A stretch of DNA of 64,000 nt from Humitalea rosea (GCF_003253705.1 NZ_QKYU01000012.1:97054-161053); one strand, 5' to 3'; shown: positions 37,543 to 47,133, numbered from the stretch's first letter. Notes: generated from the sequence alone by a model not told the origin. Translations and numbers: made by a program.

Positions 37543-38001
37543 TCAGCCCGGCAGGTTCGGATCGATCTGCCAGACCTCGCTGGCCAGCTTGCCGTCCCGG
37601 AAGACCATGACGTAGCGCACCTTGACCGTGGCGCGGCCAGTGAAGATCACATCGGCCACCACGGTCTGCCCGCGCGGGTTCGCGCTCTCCAGCACGCTGC
37701 CGACGCGCGCCTGCATCATGCCCTGGGCCCGGGCGAATTTGCCCCAGACCTCGGCGAGCGCTGAGGCGCCAGTATAGCGGCCGTCCAGCGGGCCACCCAC
37801 CCATTCCAGCACGGCGTCCCCGGCGTAGCCGGCCTGGATGGCGGCGCTGTCGCCGGCCGCGATCGCGGCGATGCGGCGATGTGCCATGTCGGCAGGGGGG
37901 CCTGCCTGGGCGGGAGACGGTATGGCGGCGCAGCCGGCGGTGGCCAGGACGACGCCGAGAGCCAGGACACCGGCGGCACGGCGGGATTGAGCGAGAAGCA
38001 T
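37543..38001 (-). CDS. SnoaL/NTF2-like lipoprotein
   Basis: A 152-residue lipoprotein: signal peptide with lipobox LATAGC (Cys near 24), then an NTF2-like domain (IAAIAAGDSAAIQAGYAGDAVLEWVGGPLDGRYTG, then a sheet ending VWQIDPNLPG). AGGAGG lies seven bases before ATG 38001. It is the first gene of the sigma-anti-sigma operon and so is a likely part of the sensed or protected envelope process. No substrate can be named. Confidence 0.82.
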   Translation of the reverse strand: MLLAQSRRAAGVLALGVVLATAGCAAIPSPAQAGPPADMAHRRIAAIAAGDSAAIQAGYAGDAVLEWVGGPLDGRYTGASALAEVWGKFARAQGMMQARVGSVLESANPRGQTVVADVIFTGRATVKVRYVMVFRDGKLASEVWQIDPNLPG

Positions 38002-38032
38002 GAAGACCCTCCTGAGAACGTGAATGCAGGGA

Positions 38033-38058
38033 AGACACCTTCCCGCGCCGCTTATTCC
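38033..38058 (-). promoter_or_regulatory. ECF promoter, minus strand (GGAATA-N14-GTGTCT)
   Basis: Reading on the minus strand: GGAATA (38058-38053), 14 bases, GTGTCT (38038-38033). It lies 32 bases from the ATG of the lipoprotein at 38001. The same two boxes with the same spacing occur on the plus strand at 38153-38178. Confidence 0.65.
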
Positions 38059-38152
38059 GGGGCGCCGAAGAAATTCCTCGGCAAGGACGGCCGCCCAGCG
38101 ACGCGCCCCGATCGGATGAGGCCAGGGCGCCGGACCATTCCGCATGCGGTCG

Positions 38153-38178
38153 GGAATAGGCCAGCCCCCGCGGTGTCT
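38153..38178 (+). promoter_or_regulatory. ECF promoter, plus strand (GGAATA-N14-GTGTCT)
   Basis: GGAATA (38153-38158), 14 bases, GTGTCT (38173-38178), 32 bases before the ATG of the DUF305 gene at 38210. Box sequences, spacing and distance to the start codon equal those of the minus-strand copy. A -35 starting GGAA is typical for ECF sigma factors. Confidence 0.65.
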
Positions 38179-38209
38179 CCCTTCCACACACCACGCCGAA
38201 GGAGATGCC

Positions 38210-38647
38210 ATGACCAAACCCTGGAGACCCAAGACCCATCTTATTGGCCCGGGCCTGCTGCTGCTGGTGGCGGCCGTCGCCTCCGGCCCCGCGCCGGCGC
38301 ATGAGGGCCATCACCATGCGGCGGCGAAGGCCGCGGCTTCCGTCGCGGAGAGCGGCTTCCTCGCCGAGAACGAGGCGGCCATGACGAAGATGATGGACGC
38401 CATGAGCGTGCCGCCGAGCGGCGACCTCGACCGCGACTTCGTGGCGATGATGGCGCCGCATCACGGCGGCGCCATCGACATGGCCGTCATCTATCTCCAC
38501 CACGGCCACAACGAGCAGCTCAAGCGCCTGGCGCAGGAGATCATCGTGACCCAGCAACAGGAGATCGCGGCCATGCAGCTCGCCCTTGGCGAACCGCCGC
38601 CGCCCTCTTCCGCCGCGCCGACCCAGCCTTCCCCTGCCGCAAGATAG
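38210..38647 (+). CDS. DUF305 family periplasmic protein
   Basis: A 145-residue exported protein. Signal peptide about 1-30, then EGHHHAAAK, a His-rich segment, and the DUF305 core with FVAMMAPHHGGAIDMAVIYLHHGHNEQLKRLAQEIIVTQQQEIAAM (two helices, ferritin-like). The MxPHHxxA...M motif is the hallmark of the family; members are linked to copper and other metal handling. Followed ten bases later by the YVTN gene; both belong to the ECF-controlled plus-strand operon. Metal binding is inferred. Confidence 0.9.
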   Translation: MTKPWRPKTHLIGPGLLLLVAAVASGPAPAHEGHHHAAAKAAASVAESGFLAENEAAMTKMMDAMSVPPSGDLDRDFVAMMAPHHGGAIDMAVIYLHHGHNEQLKRLAQEIIVTQQQEIAAMQLALGEPPPPSSAAPTQPSPAAR

Positions 38648-38657
38648 GATCGCCACC

Positions 38658-40097
38658 ATGAAGCGTCTTCTCCTCGCCACCGCCTGCCTCGGCGGAAGCC
38701 TTCTTACGGGCGTCGCCTTCGCCGGCCAGGCGCCGGGTGCTGCCGATGCGCCGGACGTCGCGGTGTCGCATCGCGACCGCGTCTATGCGGCGGAGCAGTT
38801 CTCCAACACCGTCTCCGTCACCGACCCCGCGAGCAACACGCTGCTCGGCGTGATCCGTCTGGGCGATCCGCAGCCCGGCAATCTCAGCCCGCTCTATCGC
38901 GGCCAGGTGCTGGTGCACGGCATGGGCTTCTCGCCCGATCACCGCACCCTCGCCGTGGTGTCGATCGGCAGCAACTCCGTCACCTTCATCGATACGGCGA
39001 CGAATGCGGTGAAGCACACGACCTATGTCGGCCGCTCCCCGCATGAGGCGTTCTTCACGCCGGACGGGTCCGAGGTTTGGGTGACGGTGCGCGGCGAGGA
39101 TTACGTGGCCGTGCTCGACGCGCAGACCTTCGCGGAGAAGATGCGCATCCGCGTGCCTGCCGGCCCGGGCATGACGATCTTCTCGCCTGATGGCGCCTAC
39201 GGCTATGTCTGCTCCTCCTTTAATCCGGAAACGGTGGTGATCGCGACGGCGAGCCACGAGATCGTCGGCCGCGTGCGGCAGGAAAGCCCTTTCTGCCCGA
39301 ATATCGCGGCGACGCCGGACGGTACGCAGGTCTGGCTGACGCTGAAGGATGTGGGCCGCACCATGGTCTTCAACGCGCGCCCGCCCTTCAACGTCCTCCG
39401 CAGCTTCGACACGGGGCCGATCACGAACCACGTCAATTTCGCGCGCACGCCGCGGGGCACCTTCGCCTATCTGACCATCGGCGGGCTGAACGAGGTGAAG
39501 GTGCTGCGGACGGACGACTTCTCCACCATCGCCACCATTCCCGTGGGCAAGCTGCCGCATGGGCTGTGGCCCTCGGGCGACGGCAGCCGGATCTATGTCG
39601 GGTTGGAGAATGCGGATGCGCTTGCCGTGATCGACACGATGACCAACACGGTGGTCGGCAACGTGCCGATCGGCCAGGCGCCGCAGGCCCTGACCTATGT
39701 CGCCAATGCCGTGCCGGAGGGTGATGGGCGCGCCAATCTGCAGCCGCTCGGCCTGGCCGGGCAGGCAGCGCAACTCGGCCTTGGCGCGCCGGGCCGGACG
39801 GGAACGCCGACGAACGTCTCGCTCTTCGACCAGGGGCTGACCCAGGTGCTGCAGGCCTCGGTGACCGGGTTGGAGCCACGCACGGGCTATCTTCTGGCCC
39901 TGTCATCCCGCCGGGACGGCAGTGGTGCATTGGAGCCGCTCGCCACTTTCATGACCAACCCCGCCGGGGCCGCAATCGTGAACACGGTGGGACCGATCCG
40001 GCAATTGCTTGGCAGCGGGGAGGCGCCGCGGCGTTACCTGGTCGTGGCGGCGGGCGGGACGGGTGGTCCCGGGGCCCCGGTGCAGGTTCAGCAGTGA
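38658..40097 (+). CDS. exported YVTN beta-propeller protein
   Basis: A 479-residue periplasmic protein. Signal peptide about 1-22 (LLLATACLGGSLLTGVAFA), then about seven propeller blades of the YVTN type: VYAAEQFSNTVSVTDPASNTLLGVI, VSIGSNSVTFIDTATNAVKHT, VTVRGEDYVAVLDAQTF, ending in YVGLENADALAVIDTMTNTVVG. The last 100 residues form a separate beta domain. Such proteins act as binding or surface scaffolds; some sit near copper or cytochrome genes. Cotranscribed with DUF305. Confidence 0.88.
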   Translation: MKRLLLATACLGGSLLTGVAFAGQAPGAADAPDVAVSHRDRVYAAEQFSNTVSVTDPASNTLLGVIRLGDPQPGNLSPLYRGQVLVHGMGFSPDHRTLAVVSIGSNSVTFIDTATNAVKHTTYVGRSPHEAFFTPDGSEVWVTVRGEDYVAVLDAQTFAEKMRIRVPAGPGMTIFSPDGAYGYVCSSFNPETVVIATASHEIVGRVRQESPFCPNIAATPDGTQVWLTLKDVGRTMVFNARPPFNVLRSFDTGPITNHVNFARTPRGTFAYLTIGGLNEVKVLRTDDFSTIATIPVGKLPHGLWPSGDGSRIYVGLENADALAVIDTMTNTVVGNVPIGQAPQALTYVANAVPEGDGRANLQPLGLAGQAAQLGLGAPGRTGTPTNVSLFDQGLTQVLQASVTGLEPRTGYLLALSSRRDGSGALEPLATFMTNPAGAAIVNTVGPIRQLLGSGEAPRRYLVVAAGGTGGPGAPVQVQQ

Positions 40098-40495
40098 CAC
40101 GGCGCGGCGGGGGGGCTCGGCCGGTGCCGTAGGGGGAGATATCTGCGGTCAGGTCGCAGGGCCGCTCGTCGCCACCGCTTTGTCCGAGAATCAACATGTG
40201 CTCACGATCCTTTGCGGACTCTTCGGCCCAAGGCGCTTCCCACTCTGTAACGTGGAATTTTGGCGTCAAGGGCGGGATCGTGAGCGCGTGCTGTCGGCAT
40301 TCCACAGCCCCGGGGCGGTCTGGTTGGTCATCGCCCCCACTGGATCGCCGTGGTCCGCAAGGCTGGTGTCCTGACCGGCTTGGGCGTGGCTGCTGGCACC
40401 CTGGACCCAGGCGACGCTCCTTAGCAAAAGGCAAAGGCCAGGATCGACACTGCTGTTGGCGTTATCCATGTCATTCTCGGGGTCCGGTTCGCGAT
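40098..40495. other. intergenic scar, no intact gene
   Basis: About 400 bases after the propeller gene. Short overlapping frames occur on both strands but none resembles a known protein. Together with the transposase fragment to the right it probably contains remains of inserted DNA. Confidence 0.4.
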
Positions 40496-40733
40496 CTAGC
40501 TGTCATTGCCAATGACGTTGTCCCTGTTGATGCGGCTGAGCGGAGGCTTTCCCTTGAGGGCTGAGTGCGGCTTGGCCGTGTTGTAGACATGCAGCCAGGG
40601 ATGCATGGCGCGGGCGCGTTCGGCTGAGGTCTGGAAAGGCGTGGCGCAGGCCCATTCGCGGATGCTGGTTTGGATGAAGCGTTCGGCCTTGCCGTTGGTC
40701 TTTGGCGTGTAGGGCCGGGTGCGCGACACGCCG
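40496..40733 (-). pseudogene. C-terminal fragment of an IS481-family transposase
   Basis: The minus frame ending at 40496 reads RTRPYTPKTNGKAERFIQT, then SREWACA-like and WLHVYNTAKPHSALKGKPPL before the stop. This is the end of the DDE integrase core of IS481-type transposases. The N-terminal DNA-binding part and first catalytic Asp residues are missing. The match begins abruptly at about 40730, where an unrelated recombinase fragment starts. Confidence 0.75.
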
Positions 40734-40957
40734 GGGACGGGTGACAATCCCGAGGTTCTTGCAGCAGCCCGGGCGCTGACCGAGCGGGTGATCATCCGCC
40801 CCTTTAAGCGCGGCAAGCCGCCCGACATCACCGTCGAAGGGCATCTCGCCCGGATGCTGGCAGCGGCACAGCCGGACCTGCCGAGCCACGCCGCCAGTGC
40901 TATCGCCGCTGCGGCTCAACTGGCGGTGAAGGAAAGACAGGGGGGCAAAGCCCCTCG
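40734..40957 (+). pseudogene. C-terminal fragment of a serine-type recombinase
   Basis: The plus frame reads GDNPEVLAAARALTERVIIRPFKRGKPPDITVEGHLARMLA, then HAASAIAAAAQLAVKE. This wording is typical of the C-terminus of large serine recombinases in Rhodospirillales. The catalytic N-terminus is absent. It abuts the hemC stop (40962) on one side and the IS481 fragment on the other. Confidence 0.5.
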
Positions 40958-40961
40958 GTCT

Positions 40962-41975
40962 TCAACCAAAGATATCCGCCGGGCTGTCGGCCCGCAGGCT
41001 GTCGCCCAGCTCCTGCCCGATCCGCGCCGCATCCGCGACCGCCCCGCGCAGCGAGCGTTTCAGCAGGAAGCTTCCATCCGCCCGCGCCACCAGCCCGGTC
41101 AGATGCAGCGTGCCATCCGGCAGCAGCCGGGCATGGCCGCCGATGGGCGTGCGGCAGGAGCCGTCGAGGGCCGCCAGCAGCGCCCGTTCGGCGCGGGAGA
41201 CGGCGGCGGCCTCGGTGTCCTCGATGCCGCTCAGCAATTCGTGCAGCTCGGTATCGGTGGCGCGGCAGGTGACGCCGACGATGCCCTGGCCGGCGGAGGG
41301 GACGCAGGCCTCCGGGTCCAGCACCAAGGCGACCTCGTGTTCCAGGCCGAGGCGGCGCAGCCCGGCCAAGGCGAGCAAGGTGGCATCGAAGCCGCCGTCG
41401 CGGACCCGGCTCAGGCGCTTCTGCACATTGCCGCGGATCACGCCCACGGTCAGGTCCGGGCGGGCGGCCAGCACCTGGGCCTGGCGGCGCAGGCTGGCGG
41501 TGCCGAGCGTCGCGCCCTCGGGCAGGCAGGCGAAGGGGTCGGCGGGATCGGGCGTGCCGCAGCCGCCGCCCAGGATCAGCGCATCCCGCGCATCCTCCCG
41601 CTTCAGCGTGCAGCAGAGCACGATGCCGGGGGGCATCTCGGTTTCCAGGTCCTTCAGGCTATGGACCGCGAAATCCACCCGCCCATCCAGCAGCGCCTCA
41701 TGGATTTCCTTGGCGAACAGGCCCTTGCCGCCGATATCGGCCAGCCGGCGGTCCTGGATGCGATCGCCGGAGGTGGTGATCACATGCTCCTCGAAAGCCC
41801 CGGCATTGCGCAGGACCGGGCAGAAGCCGGTGACGATCTCCAGGAAATGCCGCGTCTGCCACAGCGCCAAGGGCGAGGCGCGGGTGCCCACGCGCAGGGG
41901 CAGGCCCCGGCCGTGGCTTGGCCGGTGCAGGGGGCGCGCATGGGTGGGGGGCATCGCGGGATAGCCATCTGACAT
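40962..41975 (-). CDS. hemC: porphobilinogen deaminase (hydroxymethylbilane synthase)
   Basis: A 337-residue enzyme that joins four porphobilinogens into hydroxymethylbilane for heme and cobalamin. Seen: [28 protein letters not shown] (the catalytic Asp region), [27 protein letters not shown], and the dipyrromethane cofactor cysteine in [13 protein letters not shown]. Start at ATG 41975. Divergent from tsaD with about 60 bases between starts. The N-terminus is about 25 residues longer than in E. coli HemC. Confidence 0.96.
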   Translation of the reverse strand: MSDGYPAMPPTHARPLHRPSHGRGLPLRVGTRASPLALWQTRHFLEIVTGFCPVLRNAGAFEEHVITTSGDRIQDRRLADIGGKGLFAKEIHEALLDGRVDFAVHSLKDLETEMPPGIVLCCTLKREDARDALILGGGCGTPDPADPFACLPEGATLGTASLRRQAQVLAARPDLTVGVIRGNVQKRLSRVRDGGFDATLLALAGLRRLGLEHEVALVLDPEACVPSAGQGIVGVTCRATDTELHELLSGIEDTEAAAVSRAERALLAALDGSCRTPIGGHARLLPDGTLHLTGLVARADGSFLLKRSLRGAVADAARIGQELGDSLRADSPADIFG

Positions 41976-42034
41976 GCGCGCGTCATAGAACCCGCATCGT
42001 GACACGGATAGATGGACAGATGGGCGGAGAAGGC

Positions 42035-43078
42035 ATGGCTTTCCCGCCCTCAGCGGTTGGGCCGGTTCTCGGTATCGAAAGCAGTTGCGATGAAACCGCG
42101 GCCGCGATCCTGGCCCCGGACGGCACCATCCTGGCCGAGGTGGTGCGATCCCAGCTCGTGGAGCACGCGCGCTTCGGCGGCGTGGTGCCCGAAATCGCCG
42201 CCCGCGCGCATCTGGCGCATCTGCCGGCCCTGGTCGCGCATGTGCTGGGGCAGGCTGGGCTGACCGCCCGCGACCTCGGCGCCATTGCCGCGACCAGCGG
42301 GCCGGGGCTGATCGGCGGGCTGGCGGTCGGGGCCAGTTTTGGCAAGGGGATGGCGCTGGCCTGCCGCCTGCCCTTTGTCGCGGTGAACCATCTGGAGGCG
42401 CATGCGCTGACCCCGCGCCTGCCGGCGCTCGGGCTGCCGGTGGCCTTTCCCTATCTGCTGCTGCTGCTTTCCGGCGGGCATTGCCAATGCGTGGCGGTGC
42501 TGGGGGTCGGGCGCTACCTGCGCCTTGGCACCACGCTGGATGACGCGGTGGGCGAGGCCTTCGACAAATCCGCCAAGCTGCTGGGGCTGCCCTGGCCAGG
42601 CGGGCCGGCACTGGAGCGGCTGGCGGCCAGCGGGGATGCCGCCCGCGCGCCGCTGCCCCGGCCGCTCTACGGGCGCGCCGGCTGCGATTTTTCCTTCTCG
42701 GGCCTCAAGACCGCCGTGGCTCAGAAAGCCGCGCGCATCACCTGCGAGCAGGACCGCGCCGATCTGGCCGCCGGCTTCCAGGCGGCGGTCGCGGCGGTGC
42801 TGGCCGACCGTGCCCGGCATGCGCTGGCCATGGCGCCGGGCACCACCGCGCTGGTCGTGGCCGGCGGGGTCGCCGCCAATGCCGGGGTGCGGACGGCGCT
42901 GGCCGCGGTCGCGGCCGCGGCCGGGCTGCCGCTGGTCGCCCCCCCGATCCGGCTTTGCACCGACAATGCGGTGATGGTCGCCTGGGCCGGGATCGAACGC
43001 CTGCGCCTCGGCTGGCAGGATTCTGTCGGCCACGCCCCCCGGCCCCGCTGGCCGTTGATGGAGATGACCCCCGCGTGA
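42035..43078 (+). CDS. tsaD: tRNA N6-threonylcarbamoyladenosine transferase TsaD
   Basis: A 347-residue ASKHA-fold enzyme that, with TsaB and TsaE, makes t6A37 on tRNAs reading ANN codons. Seen: [50 protein letters not shown], the metal motif [18 protein letters not shown] and [13 protein letters not shown] 42035 has GGAG six bases before it; ATG 42020 is possible. Next gene overlaps by GTGA. Confidence 0.96.
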   Translation: MAFPPSAVGPVLGIESSCDETAAAILAPDGTILAEVVRSQLVEHARFGGVVPEIAARAHLAHLPALVAHVLGQAGLTARDLGAIAATSGPGLIGGLAVGASFGKGMALACRLPFVAVNHLEAHALTPRLPALGLPVAFPYLLLLLSGGHCQCVAVLGVGRYLRLGTTLDDAVGEAFDKSAKLLGLPWPGGPALERLAASGDAARAPLPRPLYGRAGCDFSFSGLKTAVAQKAARITCEQDRADLAAGFQAAVAAVLADRARHALAMAPGTTALVVAGGVAANAGVRTALAAVAAAAGLPLVAPPIRLCTDNAVMVAWAGIERLRLGWQDSVGHAPRPRWPLMEMTPA

Positions 43079-43899
43079 ACTATCGCCACGCCTTCCATGC
43101 CGGCAACTTCGCCGACTGCATGAAGCACGCCCTGTTGGGCGAGATCCTGACCGCTTTGACCCGCAAGCCCGCGCCCTTCGCGGTGCTGGACACCCATGCG
43201 GGGCGCGGCAGCTACGATCTGTCCTCCGAGGAAGCCATCCGCACCGGGGAATGGCAGGACGGGATCGGCCGGCTGCTTGGCGTGCAGGAGGGTCCGCTGA
43301 TCCCCTGGCTCGCCGCCATGCGCGCCGCCGGTGTGCCGGAGACCTACCCGGGATCGCCCGCGCAGATCCTGGCGGCGCTGCGGGAGGGGGACCGGCTGGT
43401 GTGCTGCGAGGCGCATCCGGAGGAGTATGCGGCCCTGGTCGCCTGGTCCGGGCGGGACCCGCACATCTCGCTGCATCGCCGCGACGCCTGGGAGGGCCTG
43501 CGCGCGCTGACCCCCTTCCCCGAACGGCGCGGGCTGGTGCTGATCGACCCGCCCTTCGAGCAGCCCGGCGAGTTCGAGCGGTTGGAGGCGGGCCTGGCCC
43601 TGGTCAACCACCGCTTCCGCGCCGCCATCCAGGCTGCCTGGTATCCGGTGAAGCACCGCACCCCGGTGCGGCAGTTTCATCAGGCCTTGCGCGACGGGCC
43701 GGTGCGCGACGTGCTGGACTGCCAGCTCTGGCTGCGGGAGCCGACCGATGCGGATCGCCTCAATGGCTGCGGGCTGGTGGTGGTGAACCCGCCCTGGGGC
43801 TTTGCCGAGAAGGCCGAGGCGATCCTCGGCGCCCTGCTGCCGCTGCTGTCGGACGATCCGGGCCGTGGTTTCGCGGTGACGGAGCTTGTCCCCGAATGA
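43075..43899 (+). CDS. rlmJ: 23S rRNA (adenine2030-N6)-methyltransferase RlmJ
   Basis: A 274-residue methyltransferase. The N-terminal [20 protein letters not shown] is diagnostic of RlmJ; then [12 protein letters not shown] (SAM site) and the catalytic [17 protein letters not shown] (DPPF motif). It modifies A2030 of 23S rRNA. GTG 43075 overlaps the tsaD stop and its own stop overlaps gpsA, so the three genes are coupled. Confidence 0.95.
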   Translation: MNYRHAFHAGNFADCMKHALLGEILTALTRKPAPFAVLDTHAGRGSYDLSSEEAIRTGEWQDGIGRLLGVQEGPLIPWLAAMRAAGVPETYPGSPAQILAALREGDRLVCCEAHPEEYAALVAWSGRDPHISLHRRDAWEGLRALTPFPERRGLVLIDPPFEQPGEFERLEAGLALVNHRFRAAIQAAWYPVKHRTPVRQFHQALRDGPVRDVLDCQLWLREPTDADRLNGCGLVVVNPPWGFAEKAEAILGALLPLLSDDPGRGFAVTELVPE

Positions 43900-44867
43900 T
43901 CGCCATCATCGGCGCCGGGGCCTGGGGGACGGCGCTGGCGATCCAGGCGCATCGCGCGGGGCGCCGGGTCACGCTCTGGGTGCGCGACCCGGCGCGGGCG
44001 GCGGCGATGCAGGCCAGCCGGTGCAACGACCGTCTGCCCGGCATCGCCCTGCCCGCGGCGCTGCGCCTGACCGCGGATGCCGCCGAGGCCATGGCGGGGG
44101 CGTCCCTGGTGGTGCTGGTGGTGCCCACCCAGGCGCTGGCGGCGGTCCTGTCACATTTGCCGCCCACGGCCGCCCCCTTCCTGCTGGCGGCGAAGGGGGT
44201 GGAGCAATCCAGCCTGCGCCTGCCCGATGAGATCGTGGCGGCGCTGCGCCCCGGCAGCCGCACCGGCATCCTCTCCGGCCCCACTTTCGCGGCCGAGGTC
44301 GCCGCCGGCCTGCCCGCCGCCGCCGTGGTGGCGAGCCGGGATGCGGCCTTGCGCGACCAGGTGCCGGCGCTGCTGGGCTCGGCCAATTTCCGCCTCTACG
44401 CGGGGGATGACACCGTGGGCGTCGAGGTCGGGGGGGCTGCCAAGAACGTCATCGCCATCGCCGCCGGGGCGGTGATCGGCGCGGGGCTGGGGGAGAACGC
44501 CCGCGCAGCACTGGTCACCCGCGGCCTTGCGGAGATCGCCCGGCTGGCCATCGCGCTGGGCGGGCGGGCGGAGACGGTGGCCGGGCTTTCGGGGCTGGGC
44601 GATCTGCTGCTGACCTGCACCGGGGCGGCCAGCCGCAACTTCAGCTTCGGCCTGGCGCTGGGCGCGGGGCAGTCAGCGCAGGCCGTGCTCTCCGCGCGAA
44701 AAAGTGTCACAGAAGGGGTCGCGACCGCGCCCGCGCTGGTGGCCCGCGCGCGGGCGGCGGGTGTGGAAATGCCGATCGCCGAGGCCGTGGCGCGCGTGCT
44801 GGCCGGCCGGGAGAGCCTGGCGGCGGCCGTGGAGCGGCTGATGGGCCGGCCGCGACGGGCAGAATAA
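43896..44867 (+). CDS. gpsA: glycerol-3-phosphate dehydrogenase [NAD(P)+]
   Basis: A 323-residue enzyme reducing dihydroxyacetone phosphate to glycerol-3-phosphate for phospholipids. Seen: IIGAGAWGTALAIQ, LLAAKGVEQ, ILSGPTFAAEVAAGLPAA, EVGGAAKNVIAIAAG (catalytic Lys), GLSGLGDLLLTCTG and SRNFSFG. Overlaps rlmJ by four bases. It ends 139 bases before pstS. Confidence 0.96.
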   Translation: MIAIIGAGAWGTALAIQAHRAGRRVTLWVRDPARAAAMQASRCNDRLPGIALPAALRLTADAAEAMAGASLVVLVVPTQALAAVLSHLPPTAAPFLLAAKGVEQSSLRLPDEIVAALRPGSRTGILSGPTFAAEVAAGLPAAAVVASRDAALRDQVPALLGSANFRLYAGDDTVGVEVGGAAKNVIAIAAGAVIGAGLGENARAALVTRGLAEIARLAIALGGRAETVAGLSGLGDLLLTCTGAASRNFSFGLALGAGQSAQAVLSARKSVTEGVATAPALVARARAAGVEMPIAEAVARVLAGRESLAAAVERLMGRPRRAE

Positions 44868-44899
44868 GACTGGATCACACGCTAAAGTTGTCGATAACG

Positions 44900-44921
44900 C
44901 TGTCATATTAGCTTCATCATA
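44900..44921 (+). promoter_or_regulatory. Pho box (PhoB binding site) upstream of pstS
   Basis: CTGTCAT (44900-44906), ATTA, then GCTTCAT (44911-44917) followed by CATATT. The first heptamer is the perfect PhoB repeat; the second matches five of seven bases, with the expected 11-base period. It lies about 85 bases before the pstS ATG at 45007. Confidence 0.8.
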
Positions 44922-45006
44922 TTGCAATCGAGAGGTCGTTTAGGGCGCCTAGAAGGCGCGGGTCGCGCATCCCTCGCGTGCCGAACTGAAAAGGGAGACC
45001 CCCATC

Positions 45007-46053
45007 ATGCTCATCACCCGCCGCAGCGCGCTGTTCACCGGCGCCGCCGCCCTTATCACCCCCAGCTTCGCCCTGGCCCAGGGCGCCACCATCACCGGTG
45101 CCGGCGCATCCTTCCCCGCGCCCCTGTACCAGAAGTGGGCCGAGGCCGCGAAAGGCGCGACCGGGATCACCGTGAACTACCAATCGGTCGGCTCGGGCGC
45201 CGGCCAGGCCCAGATCCGCAACCGCACCGTCGATTTCGGCGCGACGGATGCCCCGATGGACCCGGCGCAGCTCGACGCGGGCAAGTTCCTCCAGTTCCCG
45301 ACCGTGATGGGCTCGATCGTCGCGATCGTGAACCTGCCGGGCGTGGCCGACAACCAGTTGAAGATGACTGGTGAGGTCCTGGCCGACATCTACCTCGGCA
45401 AGATCACCAAGTGGAACGACGCGCGCATCGTCGAGATGAACGCCGGCGTCACCCTGCCCAACACCGCCATCGCGCCGGTCTATCGCGCCGACGGTTCGGG
45501 CACGACCTTCGTGTGGGTCTCCTACCTCTCCGCCGTGTCCTCCGAGTTCAAGGAGAAGGTTGGCGTGGGCACCTCCGTGCGCTGGCCGACCGGCAACGGC
45601 GCCCGTGGCAATGAGGGTGTGGCCGCCACCGTCCGCAACACCCGCGGCGCGATCGGCTATGTCGAGAACGCCTATGCGACCCAGAACCAGCTGGTCTCGA
45701 CGCAGATCCGCAACAAGGCCGGCCAGTTCGTCACCCCGAACGCGGAAAGCTTCCTCGCTGCCGCCTCGAACGCCGACTGGTCGGTGCCGCACTTCGCCGC
45801 CTCCGTCGTCGATACCCAGGGCGAGAAGTCCTGGCCGATCGTGACGCCGACCTTCGTCGTCGTGCCGAAGGAGCCGACCGATGCGGCCCGCGCGCTGAAC
45901 ACGCTGAAGTTCTTCGACTGGGCCTACACCTCCGGTGACGCCCTGTCGCAGCAGCTTGAGTACATCCCGCTGCCGGCCGCGGTTAAGGCCTCGGTGCGCG
46001 AAGCCTGGAAGGTCATCAAGGCCCCCGGCGGCGCGACCATCTGGACCGCCTGA
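45007..46053 (+). CDS. pstS: phosphate ABC transporter, substrate-binding protein PstS
   Basis: A 348-residue periplasmic phosphate-binding protein. Signal peptide about 1-25 with an RR pair (TRRSALFTG). Phosphate-site motifs: ITGAGASFPAPLYQKW near the mature N-terminus, VDFGATDAPMD, YRADGSGTTFVW. First gene of the pst-pho operon under a Pho box; AAAGGGAG precedes the ATG. Strong codon bias fits high expression under phosphate limitation. Confidence 0.97.
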   Translation: MLITRRSALFTGAAALITPSFALAQGATITGAGASFPAPLYQKWAEAAKGATGITVNYQSVGSGAGQAQIRNRTVDFGATDAPMDPAQLDAGKFLQFPTVMGSIVAIVNLPGVADNQLKMTGEVLADIYLGKITKWNDARIVEMNAGVTLPNTAIAPVYRADGSGTTFVWVSYLSAVSSEFKEKVGVGTSVRWPTGNGARGNEGVAATVRNTRGAIGYVENAYATQNQLVSTQIRNKAGQFVTPNAESFLAAASNADWSVPHFAASVVDTQGEKSWPIVTPTFVVVPKEPTDAARALNTLKFFDWAYTSGDALSQQLEYIPLPAAVKASVREAWKVIKAPGGATIWTA

Positions 46054-46066
46054 ACCCGAACCGGCG

Positions 46067-46091
46067 GGGCGGCGGCATGATGCCGCCGCCC
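46067..46091 (+). terminator. 12-bp hairpin between pstS and pstC
   Basis: GGGCGGCGGCAT (46067-46078) and ATGCCGCCGCCC (46080-46091) are perfectly complementary. With no T-run it acts more likely as a 3' stabiliser or partial attenuator that keeps PstS above the membrane subunits. Confidence 0.6.
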
Positions 46092-46133
46092 TGCCATCTT
46101 CCCTGACCCTTAGCCGGCCGGAGCGGAAATCCC

Positions 46134-47117
46134 TTGTCGCACGCCACCGCCATTCCGAGCGCGATATCCGCGCCGCCCCCGACCGCCCGTCGCAAGGGCA
46201 GCACCTCGTTCGGCGACGCGGTCTTCGCAGGCGCCTGCACCGCGGCCGGCGTCTTCGTGCTGTTGCTGCTGGGCGGCATCATCATCGAGCTGTTCATCGG
46301 CGGCTGGCCCGCCTTCCGCACCTTCGGCGCGGGCTTCGTGACCGGCACCATCTGGAACCCGGTGGATGAGGTCTTCGGCGCCGGCGTCTCGATCTACGGC
46401 ACCATCGTCACCGCCTTGCTGGCGCTGATGCTCGCCGTGCCGCTCGCCTTCGGCGTCGCCTTTTACCTGACCGAGCTGGCGCCCCCCTGGCTGCGCCGCC
46501 CCGTCGGCACCGCGGTCGAGCTGCTCGCCGCCGTCCCCTCGATCATCTACGGCATGTGGGGCTTCTTCCTGCTCGCGCCGATCATGGCGCAGACCGTGCA
46601 GCCCTGGATGATCGACACCATCGGCGAATTGCCGATCATCGGCGCGCTGTTCCAGGGCCCGGCCTTCGGCACCGGCATCTTCACCGCCTCCCTCGTGCTC
46701 GCGATCATGGTGCTGCCCTTCATCGCCGCCACGATGCGCGACGTGTTCCAGCAGGTCCCGCAGGTCTACAAGGAAAGCGCCTACGGCCTCGGCGCCACCA
46801 CCTGGGAGGTCGTGCGCGGCGTGGTGCTGCCCTATACCCGGGTTTCGGTCGCCGGCGGCATCATGCTCGGCCTCGGCCGCGCGCTCGGCGAGACGATGGC
46901 CGTGACCTTCGTCATCGGCAATGCCAACCGCATCTCCACCTCGCTGTTCGGCTCGGGCAACACCATCGCCTCGATCGTGGCGCTGGAGTTCGGCGAGAGC
47001 GAGCTTGGCAGCCTGAAGCTTTCGGCGCTGCTCGCACTCGGCTTCATCCTCTTCGTCATATCCTTCCTGGTGCTTGCCGCGTCGCGCTTCCTGCTGCGTC
47101 CCAAGATCGGCTCGTGA
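46134..47117 (+). CDS. pstC: phosphate ABC transporter permease PstC
   Basis: A 327-residue inner-membrane permease with six predicted helices (first at about 30-55). The family segments VPSIIYGMWGFFLLAP and the EAA loop YGLGATTWEVVRGVVLPYTRVSVAGGIMLGLGRALGETMAVTFVIGN are present. Start is TTG 46134 with GGAG ten bases upstream; no ATG fits. Works with PstA and PstB. Confidence 0.96.
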   Translation: MSHATAIPSAISAPPPTARRKGSTSFGDAVFAGACTAAGVFVLLLLGGIIIELFIGGWPAFRTFGAGFVTGTIWNPVDEVFGAGVSIYGTIVTALLALMLAVPLAFGVAFYLTELAPPWLRRPVGTAVELLAAVPSIIYGMWGFFLLAPIMAQTVQPWMIDTIGELPIIGALFQGPAFGTGIFTASLVLAIMVLPFIAATMRDVFQQVPQVYKESAYGLGATTWEVVRGVVLPYTRVSVAGGIMLGLGRALGETMAVTFVIGNANRISTSLFGSGNTIASIVALEFGESELGSLKLSALLALGFILFVISFLVLAASRFLLRPKIGS

Positions 47118-47133
47118 GAAAAGGCGTCCCATC

